A stretch of DNA of 64,000 nucleotides from Spirochaetaceae bacterium. GTDB taxonomy: Bacteria; Spirochaetota; Spirochaetia; Treponematales; Treponemataceae. The stretch lies in NCBI GenBank assembly GCA_017622235.1, contig JAGARN010000004.1:1-64000 (forward strand), written 5' to 3'. Below, one piece after another: positions 8,271 through 18,384 of this stretch; the first letter of the stretch is position 1; every line of letters starts with the position of its first letter. The translations under genes and the position numbers were made by a program. The notes below the pieces were generated by a model. It was not told the origin of the DNA. It ran no database searches and worked only from the letters and a program-made list of their open reading frames with translations.

Positions 8271-9359
8271 CTAAGCATCGTCTGCCGGCTGGTCTTTGCG
8301 TCCGTATTCACAGAAAACATCTTCCATTGCAGCTTGTTCTATTAATTCCAAAACCTTACCTGCCCGCTTATAGAGTTTCAACTCTCCAGTTCCGTTTGCT
8401 CCACCAAGAACTTGAAGTTCTTCTTGTGGATTTGCTGGATAAGAATAGGAATGTATAGCCATTCCTTTGGTTTTACAAAATACGTCCAAATCCAAAAGAT
8501 AGTTGCGATACAATACACTTACAGTCCAATGCAAACTATCTTCTACAGCTGTACAAGTAAATCTGGATTTTGCATTTGTTTTGGAACAGTTTATTTTTAC
8601 TTGTTGATTCCCTTCTTGAATGTCTGCAAATACAGCAAAACTTTCGTCAAACATACCTTGAATCGCAAATCCACTATTTCTCATAACCAAACCACTTATG
8701 GTACTACGCAAGTGCGAACAAGACAGATGAAAAAATGGATCTATAAAAGAACGTCCCCAATTTTTGTCAATATACCCGTAAGATGTAATTGGTGTAACAA
8801 TGTAACTTTCGCCATGAACAACAACTTCACCAGAAAACTGTGCCATTGCACCAGAGGCACTCCAGCACATATCCTTTTTAGACAGAGAAGGCAAAAAAAC
8901 ACTTTGCCTATCCATATTAAGATTCCAGGAAACAATACCTTGCTCTTCTGTAATTGAACCACGAAGGGCTTTTGAATCCATAACAAAATCTGTACCATCT
9001 ATGCGAACATCCCTTTTTGAAATCAAGAGACTTTTTGTTGGATATAAAGATTCAAAAATCTGAGCTGTCTTAGAAAAAAAAGTAAACCTTAACGAAACAA
9101 AAGAATGAGGAACAATTTCTTGAGGAGCAAGTAATACGGAAGTATCTAAAGAACCCGCCAATGGATCTACTTTGGAACACTGCACAACATCAGGAGAAAG
9201 AGCTGGATTCGTAACGTACAACTCAATAGTAAAGAAAGCCTTTTCCCCTGAATATGCATTATAACCGCTAAAAACATAACGCCAACGGTCAAAACCACAT
9301 TTTTTCAAAAAACCTTTCAAATTGTATGAATCAATATTACTTCCATGAGTCGCCGACAT
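8271..9359 (-). CDS. Tocopherol cyclase-like family protein
   Basis: 362 residues from the ATG at 9359 (TTAGGG upstream); the longer frame would need a TTG. The N-terminal GFDRWRYVFSGYNAYSGEKAFFTIELY and the central GYIDKNWGRSF, followed by aromatic strands, match the layout of the tocopherol-cyclase family (Pfam TocC-like), which also occurs in anaerobic bacteria that make no tocopherol. There is no signal peptide. The bacterial function is unknown, with a lipid or terpenoid ligand only a guess. It lies in a minus-strand run after a small ORF and the PreP-like peptidase. Confidence 0.6.
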   Translation of the reverse strand: MSATHGSNIDSYNLKGFLKKCGFDRWRYVFSGYNAYSGEKAFFTIELYVTNPALSPDVVQCSKVDPLAGSLDTSVLLAPQEIVPHSFVSLRFTFFSKTAQIFESLYPTKSLLISKRDVRIDGTDFVMDSKALRGSITEEQGIVSWNLNMDRQSVFLPSLSKKDMCWSASGAMAQFSGEVVVHGESYIVTPITSYGYIDKNWGRSFIDPFFHLSCSHLRSTISGLVMRNSGFAIQGMFDESFAVFADIQEGNQQVKINCSKTNAKSRFTCTAVEDSLHWTVSVLYRNYLLDLDVFCKTKGMAIHSYSYPANPQEELQVLGGANGTGELKLYKRAGKVLELIEQAAMEDVFCEYGRKDQPADDA

Positions 9360-9427
9360 AATAAACCCTAACAAAAAAATAAACTTTGCTAATCATATAT
9401 CGGCAAAAACTACACAGTAATTAACTA

Positions 9428-9640
9428 TCAAAACATTTTATTTATTGTTTTAGAAATATCATCCTGTTCTCTTGGAAAATTTGCATCTAAAAACTCAAAA
9501 CATTCCACTGCAGTTCGCTGAATATGTTCGTACCATATTTCATACAACTCACTTTCCATAGATCCAGGATAAGGAGCACCCTGAACACCAGAAACCAGTT
9601 TGCGTAACATTTCACTGCATTCTTTAAGTCTTTTATCCAT
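9428..9640 (-). CDS. Small conserved-looking hypothetical protein
   Basis: 70 residues from the ATG at 9640, preceded by GGAAGGTG; the in-frame TTG at 9658 is less likely. The protein is acidic and helical (MDKRLKECSEMLRKL, then YEIWYEHIQRTAVECFEFLDANF). No domain is recognised. It sits 42 nt after the M16C peptidase on the same strand and may be co-transcribed with it. Confidence 0.6.
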   Translation of the reverse strand: MDKRLKECSEMLRKLVSGVQGAPYPGSMESELYEIWYEHIQRTAVECFEFLDANFPREQDDISKTINKMF

Positions 9641-9682
9641 AAAACACCTTCCACCCAAAAGCCCATTACCGCTTTTTTATTA

Positions 9683-12682
9683 TTATACAGGCAAAGTAAT
9701 AATATTTCCAGTCTTTTCTGCCTGTTTATCAATTTTTTTTCCACAAATTACAGCAGAATAAGAAGTTTCCATAAACTCAAGGACTCGTTTTGCTGCTTTT
9801 ATCACATCATCCGGTGTTGTAGAAAGAATTGTTCTTATTTTTTTTTCTCTATATTCTTCTGAAAATCCATAAATTGCCCTTAAGAAACCTACTGAACCCC
9901 TACCAGAAGGAGATTTTGGCTGTACTTCTTTGCTATAACAACCAGTAATAACCTTCTCAAGTTCTTGTTCAGTTATACCGCGATTAATGGCTTCTTTAAG
10001 TGCTGAAATAAAAACGTCTATGGAACGAAATGGTTTTGGATCTCTGTAGGATGAGAAAGAAAAAACACGTTCTACAGAATCACCCCAAGAAAAAGCTCCG
10101 TAAGCTCCTCCGATTGTTCTAATCTGTTCCCAAAGATATGTGCTAGTAAGCCAATGAGCCAAAATACCTTCGTGTACTGCTTCTGTAGAGCCGTAAGGAC
10201 TACTTTGACAACAAGTTGCAGAAAACCCTACCTGTGTACTTGTAGAAAAAATCTCTATCCCTGTAGATGATTCGATATTTGTAATAGAACAAAAATCTTT
10301 TAATTCCAGTATTTTTTGTTTTTCTTCTGGAGCTTTAATTTTATAATTATGTATAAACTGATTAAGCAAAGGCTTTGCCACCTGCAGCCCTTGTTCATCT
10401 GCGGTTATATGTAATACTGAACCAGAAGCAAGTAACCGCTTCATTATCCCTTTGAACATTTGACCTATTTGTTCTGAATTTAACGTGTTTTTTTTCATAG
10501 CGTAAAACTGAGTTAAACCATTCCAAATTTCGTCCACCGCTTTAGAACGACTTAATTTGCAAGAAGCTCTAGCTATAACATATTCGTTTCCTAAAGGAAT
10601 AATAGAAGCCGCCAATTCATTGCGATATTCTGTAATTAAATCAGAAAGTCGCTTTGTATCAGAAAAATCTACCGATGTAATGCATTCACCTAAAAGTTCC
10701 AGTGCTTCGGCAAAATTTTCTGTTAAAGCCTTTACTTTAAAAAATATCCAATCACGCCCTAACACTGCATCAGTTTTTGCCTCTGAATCAAGATCCACAC
10801 AAGAAGAAGTAAAAAGGTTTGCAAAAAAATCACCCGTTTTAAGTGCAATTTGAGCAGATGTACTAGCCCAATCTTTTCCACCAAAACCTACATCTGTTAC
10901 AGTAGCAGCAAAAAAAGATAACCAACTATATTCCTCTGGCAAAAGCACATCTACGGGAAAACCTAAATCAAGATATATTATTCCATTTGTAGGCTCTTGA
11001 TTCAGGAAAAGTGGCACTTGATTAGCAACTTCTATCCGTTTTGTATCTATAATATTCACCTTAGCAGAAAGTTCTTTTGGCGAAAGATGAGGAATCAATG
11101 CTAGTTTTTCTGGTGAATCTTCAGTTTGTTGTAATTGCATAAGTTGCTGTTGCTCTTTTTTGACAAGCACTTTTGATTTTTGTTTTAGCAACCGTAAAGC
11201 TAACTCTTTTTCATTTTTTTGCCTAATACGGTTGTATTTTTTTTCTGGCGTAACAACTAAACAAGAACGACAACTATTTTGTAAAAGTAGCTTTTTTAAC
11301 AAATTTTGAAGATATTTGTCATCTGTAGCGATGTGCTTTTTTATTTTTTCAAAAACAATTCTATTGGAAATCGTACAAAATGGGGACTTCCCATAATTCC
11401 ATCCACGCAAGCATCGTCGCATAAGAACAAGTGAATATGGACCATGAGAACGGCGAACTTCTCGCTGAGAAAAATCAACCGCTTGAAGTGCAGCCTCTAT
11501 ATGTTCTTGAGGAATGCCATTTTGACAAAGTTCCTGCAAAACTTTCTGTATAACGCCATCCACTTTAAATAAGTTTTTCTTTTCCACTCCCCTTAGACCT
11601 GCCGTAAACAGAATCCAGTGCATTTCGCATTCAAGTCCTGAACTTGGGGCAATATCTTGACCAAGTCCAGATTCTAGCAAAGCTCGTGCAAGAGGAGAAC
11701 CATCATGACCAAGAAGAATTTCAGCAATCAAAATTGATTCCATATATTGCTCTGGGTCAGAAGAGTCACCTAAAAACCAAGAGGTTGTAACTATGCTACC
11801 CTTATTTCCATTCTCTGAGGCAGGACCTATCTTTTGCAAAAAAACTGGTTTTTCAAATTGAATTGGATACTTAGAAAGAAGGGCTTGTATTTCATTGGCA
11901 GATGTAGAAATGTTTTCCTTTGAAGACTTTTCAAATGTGTCAAGGAAATTCGTTTGAATAAAATCCAGCTGCTTTTCGGTGGGAATATTACCATACAAAA
12001 AAATCTTACAATTACTGGGAACATAATGTTTTTTATGAAAGGCTAAAAATTCTTCATAAGAAAGTTTTGGAATTTCTTCAGGATTTCCACCTGAATCTTT
12101 GTCATACACCGTTCCCGAAAGCATAGTTTGCAAAATGTAATCAGAAGCAATATTTTCAAAACTAGAATAATTCCCTTTCATCTCATTGTATACGACACCC
12201 TGAATTTGCGGGTTGCCTTTTTCGTCAAGTTCTAATCGATGACCTTCTTGCTCAAAGGTCCATTTTTGCAGCAAAGGAAAAAAAACTGCGTCGCCGTACA
12301 CTCGCATTAAATTAAAATAATCTGCTTCTGAAATAGAAGCTCCCGGATAAACGGTTTTATCAGAAAAAGTTAATGCATTAAGAAAAGTTTTAACACTTTG
12401 CTTTGTCAGGCGAATAAAAGGGTCTTTGATTGGGAATTTTTGTGAACCACATAAAACCGAATGTTCTAAAATATGGGCGACGCCGGTTGAAGTTTCTGGT
12501 GGCGTAGAAAATGAAAAAGCAAACAGATTTTCTGAATCAGAACAAAACATATGAAACACTTCGAGGGAAGTATTTTCATGTTTAAGCCATATACCCACGC
12601 AAGAATATTCCGGTATTTCAGAAATTTGTATTACTTTGAATCCTTTATAAAAACCGCCCTCAAGCAAAGTTGTTTTCTCCAT
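9683..12682 (-). CDS. M16C-family zinc peptidase (presequence protease/PreP-like)
   Basis: 999 residues from the ATG at 12682 (a TTG three codons upstream is possible). The inverted zinc motif HILEH is at about residues 70-74 in GVAHILEHSVLCGSQKFPIKDPF, the PreP/falcilysin signature. The M16C-associated middle region and a C-terminal lobe with GGAYGAFSWGDSVERVFSFSSYRDP complete the four-domain chamber. There is no signal peptide, so it is probably cytosolic and degrades short peptides. It starts 15 nt after metI, so it is likely in the metN-metI operon, an unusual partner for a methionine importer. Confidence 0.9.
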   Translation of the reverse strand: MEKTTLLEGGFYKGFKVIQISEIPEYSCVGIWLKHENTSLEVFHMFCSDSENLFAFSFSTPPETSTGVAHILEHSVLCGSQKFPIKDPFIRLTKQSVKTFLNALTFSDKTVYPGASISEADYFNLMRVYGDAVFFPLLQKWTFEQEGHRLELDEKGNPQIQGVVYNEMKGNYSSFENIASDYILQTMLSGTVYDKDSGGNPEEIPKLSYEEFLAFHKKHYVPSNCKIFLYGNIPTEKQLDFIQTNFLDTFEKSSKENISTSANEIQALLSKYPIQFEKPVFLQKIGPASENGNKGSIVTTSWFLGDSSDPEQYMESILIAEILLGHDGSPLARALLESGLGQDIAPSSGLECEMHWILFTAGLRGVEKKNLFKVDGVIQKVLQELCQNGIPQEHIEAALQAVDFSQREVRRSHGPYSLVLMRRCLRGWNYGKSPFCTISNRIVFEKIKKHIATDDKYLQNLLKKLLLQNSCRSCLVVTPEKKYNRIRQKNEKELALRLLKQKSKVLVKKEQQQLMQLQQTEDSPEKLALIPHLSPKELSAKVNIIDTKRIEVANQVPLFLNQEPTNGIIYLDLGFPVDVLLPEEYSWLSFFAATVTDVGFGGKDWASTSAQIALKTGDFFANLFTSSCVDLDSEAKTDAVLGRDWIFFKVKALTENFAEALELLGECITSVDFSDTKRLSDLITEYRNELAASIIPLGNEYVIARASCKLSRSKAVDEIWNGLTQFYAMKKNTLNSEQIGQMFKGIMKRLLASGSVLHITADEQGLQVAKPLLNQFIHNYKIKAPEEKQKILELKDFCSITNIESSTGIEIFSTSTQVGFSATCCQSSPYGSTEAVHEGILAHWLTSTYLWEQIRTIGGAYGAFSWGDSVERVFSFSSYRDPKPFRSIDVFISALKEAINRGITEQELEKVITGCYSKEVQPKSPSGRGSVGFLRAIYGFSEEYREKKIRTILSTTPDDVIKAAKRVLEFMETSYSAVICGKKIDKQAEKTGNIITLPV

Positions 12683-12697
12683 AGAACTCAAAAATAC

Positions 12698-13360
12698 CTA
12701 TCTTTTTGCCATCAAAGTGGCACTTATTTTTGAACCAACAAATTGAATTATTTCCACAAGAAGTAAAATAACTATTACAGCCGCCACCATCACTTCTGGT
12801 CGAAAGCGTTGGTAACCGTAACGGATAGCTAAATCGCCAAGGCCGCCGCCCCCTATTGCTCCAGCCATAGCAGAATAGCCGATAAGATTTATGATGGTTA
12901 AAGTAACACCAGAAACCAATGAAGGCAAAGCTTCTGGTAATAAAACTTTGCAAATTATCTGAAAATTAGTAGAACCCATCGCCCTAGCCGCTTGAACAAC
13001 ACCAGGTTCAACTTCTTTTAAAGATGTTTCTATTATTCTAGCAACAAAGGGGGCGGCGGCTATCGAAAGGGGTACTATTGTGGCTGTAGTCCCGATACTG
13101 GTTCCAACAATTATACGTGAAAGAGGAAACAAAAGAATCATCAATATGATAAAGGGGAAAGAACGTAACACATTTACTATTCTTGTAAGAACTTGATTTA
13201 GAACCGGTTTTGCCATAATTCCTGTTGCCGGATCTGTAACGCAAAGCAACACCCCTAATGGGAGACCCAAAATCAACGAAAAGATTGTTGAAATAAAAAC
13301 CATTGCCAATGTTTGCAAAGTAGCGTTTCCTACTAGTGAACATAATACAGCAAAATCCAT
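12698..13360 (-). CDS. metI: Methionine ABC transporter permease
   Basis: 220 residues with five to six hydrophobic segments and the EAA-type cytoplasmic loop (ETSLKEVEPGVVQAARAMG, then ICKVLLPEALPSLVSG). It is paired 2 nt downstream of metN. MetI dimers form the inner-membrane channel for D- and L-methionine. The substrate-binding MetQ is not within the window, so it must be encoded elsewhere. Confidence 0.92.
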   Translation of the reverse strand: MDFAVLCSLVGNATLQTLAMVFISTIFSLILGLPLGVLLCVTDPATGIMAKPVLNQVLTRIVNVLRSFPFIILMILLFPLSRIIVGTSIGTTATIVPLSIAAAPFVARIIETSLKEVEPGVVQAARAMGSTNFQIICKVLLPEALPSLVSGVTLTIINLIGYSAMAGAIGGGGLGDLAIRYGYQRFRPEVMVAAVIVILLLVEIIQFVGSKISATLMAKR

Positions 13361-13362
13361 TG

Positions 13363-14400
13363 TTACTCCTCTACAGTAATACCCATTGAGCCAAGGTAAT
13401 TTATTGCAGCAGCAACATTTTCTGGCGAACCCGTTATGTCCGCAGCCAATGTGCCTACATTTCCAGTGGAAAGATGTTGAATTCCGCCTGCCCTAATATT
13501 AACTTCTACATCAATTTTTTTTAACATATTGCTTAAAACAGGTTCATCTGTTAACGCTCCCACAAAACGCAAAAGATACTTTCCTCTAGTTTGCGACCAT
13601 CGAACAAGTTTAACATCTTTTTGAGAAGATAAATTTTCATCTTCTGTAGGCGGTTTTAAATTCGCAAGGAAATCTTTGGTAACTTCAGACTGGGGTTTTG
13701 TAAATATTTCAGTCACAGTACCCTGTTCCACAACCTTACCCCCATCTAAAACTGCCACATAATCGCAAGCATCTCTGGCTACCTCCATTTGGTGAGTAAT
13801 CATCACTACAGTAAGATTCATTTTTTGCTGAATCTCTCTTATAAGAGAAAGTATTGCTCTGGTTGTCTGGGGGTCAAGAGCACTGGTAGCTTCATCACAA
13901 AAAAGAATGTCAGGATTATTGGCAAGAGCTCTTGCTATAGCTATACGTTGCTTTTGTCCACCAGACAACTGGCTTACAGGAGAATCAGCTCTATCAGCAA
14001 GTCCTACTAGCTCTAGCAATTCTGCAACCCGTTGCTTTATAACTATCTGTGGTGTACCACAGATTTCTAAAGGATAAGCAATATTTTTTGCAGCGGTACG
14101 AGAACTAAAAAGATTAAAACTTTGAAAAATCATTCCAATATGGCGACGACGCTGAATCAATTCTTTGCTAGAAAGATTATCTACCCTCTCATTATTATAC
14201 AAAACGCACCCTGAGTCAGGTTTTTCTAATAAACTGATAAGCCGAACTAACGTGGATTTTCCAGCACCACTTTTGCCAATAATTCCGTAGATACTGTTTG
14301 AAGGAATCGAAAGAGTTACATCTTGTACTGCATTTACATCCTGAGCCATAGATGCAGTAGCAGGATAAGTACGAACTAACCCTTCTAATTGAATTTGCAC
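13363..14400 (-). CDS. metN: Methionine ABC transporter ATP-binding protein with NIL domain
   Basis: 345 residues. It has Walker A GKSGAGKST, signature LSGGQKQR, Walker B ILFCDEATSALDP and H-loop MITHQM. The C-terminal 75 residues (VKLVRWSQTRGKYLLRF onward) form the NIL domain, which in E. coli MetN binds methionine and inhibits transport. It is first in the metN-metI-M16C run. No SAM or T-box riboswitch is visible in the 89 nt upstream. Confidence 0.93.
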   Translation of the reverse strand: MQIQLEGLVRTYPATASMAQDVNAVQDVTLSIPSNSIYGIIGKSGAGKSTLVRLISLLEKPDSGCVLYNNERVDNLSSKELIQRRRHIGMIFQSFNLFSSRTAAKNIAYPLEICGTPQIVIKQRVAELLELVGLADRADSPVSQLSGGQKQRIAIARALANNPDILFCDEATSALDPQTTRAILSLIREIQQKMNLTVVMITHQMEVARDACDYVAVLDGGKVVEQGTVTEIFTKPQSEVTKDFLANLKPPTEDENLSSQKDVKLVRWSQTRGKYLLRFVGALTDEPVLSNMLKKIDVEVNIRAGGIQHLSTGNVGTLAADITGSPENVAAAINYLGSMGITVEE

Positions 14401-14489
14401 AAAAAACCACCTTTAGAAATTAATTATAGGAATAAAAACTCTTTCGTCAATCCCTAGAGCAACAGTGTGTTTTAGCGGATTTCCAAAAG

Positions 14490-16070
14490 TTATCTACTGT
14501 ATTTTTCAGCTTCTTGAGTTGCCAACTGGTCACATAATTCATTGTAATAAATTCCAGAATGTCCCTTAATCCACTGCCAAGTAACATCCAACTTTGAGTT
14601 TAAATCATCTAAAACTTCCCACAAATCCCTATTTTTAACCGGTTGTTTTTCTGCGTTATGCCAATTATTTTTTTTCCATGCCTTAATCCAAGAGGTTATA
14701 CCATTCCGAACATACTGACTGTCGATAATAACAACCACGGAACGAGTTCTCCAATTTTGGTTTTGATCAATGGCAGAAAGAGCAGCTATAGCAGCACAAA
14801 GTTCCATACGATTGTTGGTAGTATTTGGCTCACCACCACTAGCAGTATACTGTAATCCATCTGCCAGAATAACACATCCCCAACCTCCAGGGCCAGGATT
14901 ACCAGAACAACCACCATCTGTATAAACTACAATCTGTTGCTCAAATAATTCTAGTTCCATTTGATGCATAGCACCACTTTCTTTCAAAACACCTGTTTCT
15001 TTTTTTATATTGTAATCTGTTGCTTCAAATGGATACACAAGATTTATTTGCGAACGAATCATATCCAATGTTTTTATTACACGCAAAGATTGCCCATGAG
15101 TATGCATTGGCGTTTGAATCACAGAGTTGTCTTTTTCCTCTTCATTTAAGCAACGACAAAATTCTTCTATTTCGTATTCATAACCGTTTACCTTAAATGG
15201 ATTCGAGTATTCTTCTTGCAACTCTCCGTTAGATGAATACAACCTTATTTGTTGGCACATCCAAAAAAGAGGGGCTTCAATTACACCTTGGCTACCCACA
15301 AAACGAGCAGACTTAAACATTTCCCCACATTCTGTGTCCAAACTACAAGAAAGATGAGCTATAGTATGACCAAAATTTAGTCCTATGGAATCAAACACAT
15401 CTACACCAGATTCATATTTGCGACATGATACTGTAATTTGCTCTGGCATAAGGGAATTTTTCTGCCCCTTTGCAACAGAAGCAGCCACAGCCTCTAATGC
15501 AGCGGTAACGGGATAAATTCCTACATCTAGTAAAGCTCCACCTGCAAGCTCTAAATCAAAAAGTCTGTTTGTGTTGTATGTTGCAGACAAATCCTTAGAA
15601 CCACTTATACAAAAGTCTGCGTATACTGCTTTAAGTTCTCCAATCTTTCCTAATGCAATCCATTCCATAGCTTTAAGAAAACAGGGATGAAATTTAGTCC
15701 ACATGGCTTCCATAAAAAAAGTATTATTTTGGCTAGCACAATCGTAAACTTGTTGCAACATTTTTTCATTTACTGCAGCAGGCTTTTCGCAAATAACTGC
15801 TTTTCCTGCTTTTAACGCAGCAATAGAAAGGTCTGCATGATTCATGTGAGGAGTAGCAATATAAACAGCTTGAACTGCCGAATCAGACAGTAATTCTTCG
15901 TAAGTGGAATAAGTTTTTTCAAAACCCCATTTCTCCGCAAATTTTTTGCCTCTATTAGTATCCCTAGAAGCCACAGCATAACAGATACAAGAATCAGTAG
16001 CTTTAAGTGCTTGTGCAAAATCATTAGCAATATTTCCTGCACCAAGAATACCCCATAGGATTTTTTTCAT
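14490..16070 (-). CDS. Fusion: Gfo/Idh/MocA oxidoreductase - ribonuclease HI
   Basis: 526 residues in one uninterrupted frame. Residues 1 to about 345 are a Gfo/Idh/MocA dehydrogenase, with NAD-binding GILGAGNIANDF and CEKPAAVN. Residues about 376-524 are a complete RNase HI: VYTDGGCSGNPGPGGWG with D385, RMEL with E423, IDSQ with D450, GHSG with H504, and NELCDQLA with D514. All four DEDD residues are present. RNase HI removes RNA from RNA-DNA hybrids; the dehydrogenase substrate is unknown. A Met at residue 368 with a weak AAAG/GTGG upstream could also give free RNase HI. AAGGGGAG precedes the first ATG. It is divergent from groEL. Confidence 0.85.
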   Translation of the reverse strand: MKKILWGILGAGNIANDFAQALKATDSCICYAVASRDTNRGKKFAEKWGFEKTYSTYEELLSDSAVQAVYIATPHMNHADLSIAALKAGKAVICEKPAAVNEKMLQQVYDCASQNNTFFMEAMWTKFHPCFLKAMEWIALGKIGELKAVYADFCISGSKDLSATYNTNRLFDLELAGGALLDVGIYPVTAALEAVAASVAKGQKNSLMPEQITVSCRKYESGVDVFDSIGLNFGHTIAHLSCSLDTECGEMFKSARFVGSQGVIEAPLFWMCQQIRLYSSNGELQEEYSNPFKVNGYEYEIEEFCRCLNEEEKDNSVIQTPMHTHGQSLRVIKTLDMIRSQINLVYPFEATDYNIKKETGVLKESGAMHQMELELFEQQIVVYTDGGCSGNPGPGGWGCVILADGLQYTASGGEPNTTNNRMELCAAIAALSAIDQNQNWRTRSVVVIIDSQYVRNGITSWIKAWKKNNWHNAEKQPVKNRDLWEVLDDLNSKLDVTWQWIKGHSGIYYNELCDQLATQEAEKYSR

Positions 16071-16115
16071 AAGTTTTATTACTCCCCTTGCCGATAAATG
16101 ATTTTTTTTATATCT

Positions 16116-16144
16116 TTACAGTATGAAGTTAATTCATACTGTAA
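16116..16144. promoter_or_regulatory. 12-bp inverted repeat at the groEL / oxidoreductase divergent promoters
   Basis: The arms TTACAGTATGAA (16116-16127) and TTCATACTGTAA (16133-16144) are perfect around a 5-nt centre. The right arm overlaps a groEL -35 candidate TTCATA (16133-16138), which is 17 nt from TATTAA (16156-16161). The sequence is not a CIRCE element, so the regulator is unlikely to be HrcA. It is placed to control both divergent genes. Confidence 0.6.
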
Positions 16145-16183
16145 CATAAATTTTATATTAATGCTACATTTTTGTTAATTTAA

Positions 16184-17836
<1,653 letters not shown>

Positions 17837-17870
17837 TCCGTGCATAAAACTTAGCGAATTAATTTTACAA

Positions 17871-17902
17871 GAAGGCTGTCGGTTTGACGGTCTTCTTTTT
17901 TT
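17871..17902 (+). terminator. groEL intrinsic terminator
   Basis: A ten-pair stem, 17871-17880 with 17886-17895 (two G-T wobbles), with loop GGTTT, followed by seven or more T residues. It lies 35 nt after the groEL stop. Confidence 0.85.
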
Positions 17903-17989
17903 GTCGTCTTCCTTTCCTCGCCCGTCCGTAAGCAAAACGTGAGCCGTGACGTGTAAACGTGTGTATGCAACGTGGTGGAAGCAAGCGGG

Positions 17990-18038
17990 TCCGTACGGTG
18001 ACTAAAGTCACCTACCTAGTTTTGCTTTGCAAAACTAG
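17990..18038. repeat. Run of three adjacent short palindromes
   Basis: CCGTACGG at about 17990-17997; GTGACT-AA-AGTCAC at 17998-18011; and CTAGTTTTGC-TTT-GCAAAACTAG at 18016-18038 (exact 10-bp arms). Three independent hairpins in under 50 bp is far from background. Function is unknown. Confidence 0.6.
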
Positions 18039-18046
18039 CACAAATA

Positions 18047-18090
18047 AAAAACAGAGGTCTTCTCCCTAAAGGGCGCCCTCCTCTGTTTTT
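18047..18090. terminator. Bidirectional hairpin with A/T flanks
   Basis: The arms AAAAACAGAGG (18047-18057) and CCTCTGTTTTT (18080-18090) are exact, with an inner CCCT/AGGG stem. The T-run on plus and A-run on minus make it a possible terminator in both directions. No gene ends at it on minus, and groEL already has a terminator. Confidence 0.6.
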
Positions 18091-18140
18091 CGCCGCTAGA
18101 AGCTACGCTGCGTATAACGTCCCACTTGCCTTCCCCGTAT

Positions 18141-18330
18141 TCCCCGCCGCCAAGGTTACGAAAAAGAGCTACAACTTTGCATAAAAAAGAGGGTACGTAG
18201 GGAAAAATGAGAATCGCCCCATTCGAGCTTTAGCTCTTGTGGCGACTTGACATTTTCCCCAAAAGCAACCCTATTTGTTTTGCACAAACTCGTTTTTTTA
18301 CCGGCAGCCACGCCGGCGGGGCTACAGTAA
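18141..18330 (-). repeat. Diverged copy of composite palindromic repeat
   Basis: Read on the minus strand, this segment follows the same order as the two copies near 31.4 and 31.8 kb: a GCCGGCG-rich palindrome, GGTAAAAA, GTTTG..AAAACAAAT, GGTTGC, GGGGAAAATG, AAGTCGCCACAAGAGCTAA, AGCTCGAATG, CATTTTTCCCTACG, ACCCTCTTTTTTATGCAAAG, and the first half of the next palindrome. The apical GAGCTAAAGCTC palindrome and adjacent GTCGCCACAA are identical. The outer parts are diverged. Confidence 0.8.
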
Positions 18331-18384
18331 AAAAGTAATGGACATAAGATTTTGCTAATGTTAGAATTGAAAAAGGGAGTTTTT

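Larger units (their letters stand above)
17837..18384. other. Palindrome-dense, GC-rich non-coding spacer
   Basis: This 548-bp spacer between groEL and the sirtuin holds the groEL terminator, a run of short palindromes (17990-18038), a second strong bidirectional hairpin (18047-18090), and a minus-strand copy of the composite palindromic repeat also present near 31.4 and 31.8 kb. No convincing ORF was found. Confidence 0.7.

Noticed and set aside
14401-14489. SAM or T-box riboswitch before metN
   Set aside because: Only 89 nt, AT-rich, with no conserved T-box or SAM-I stems.
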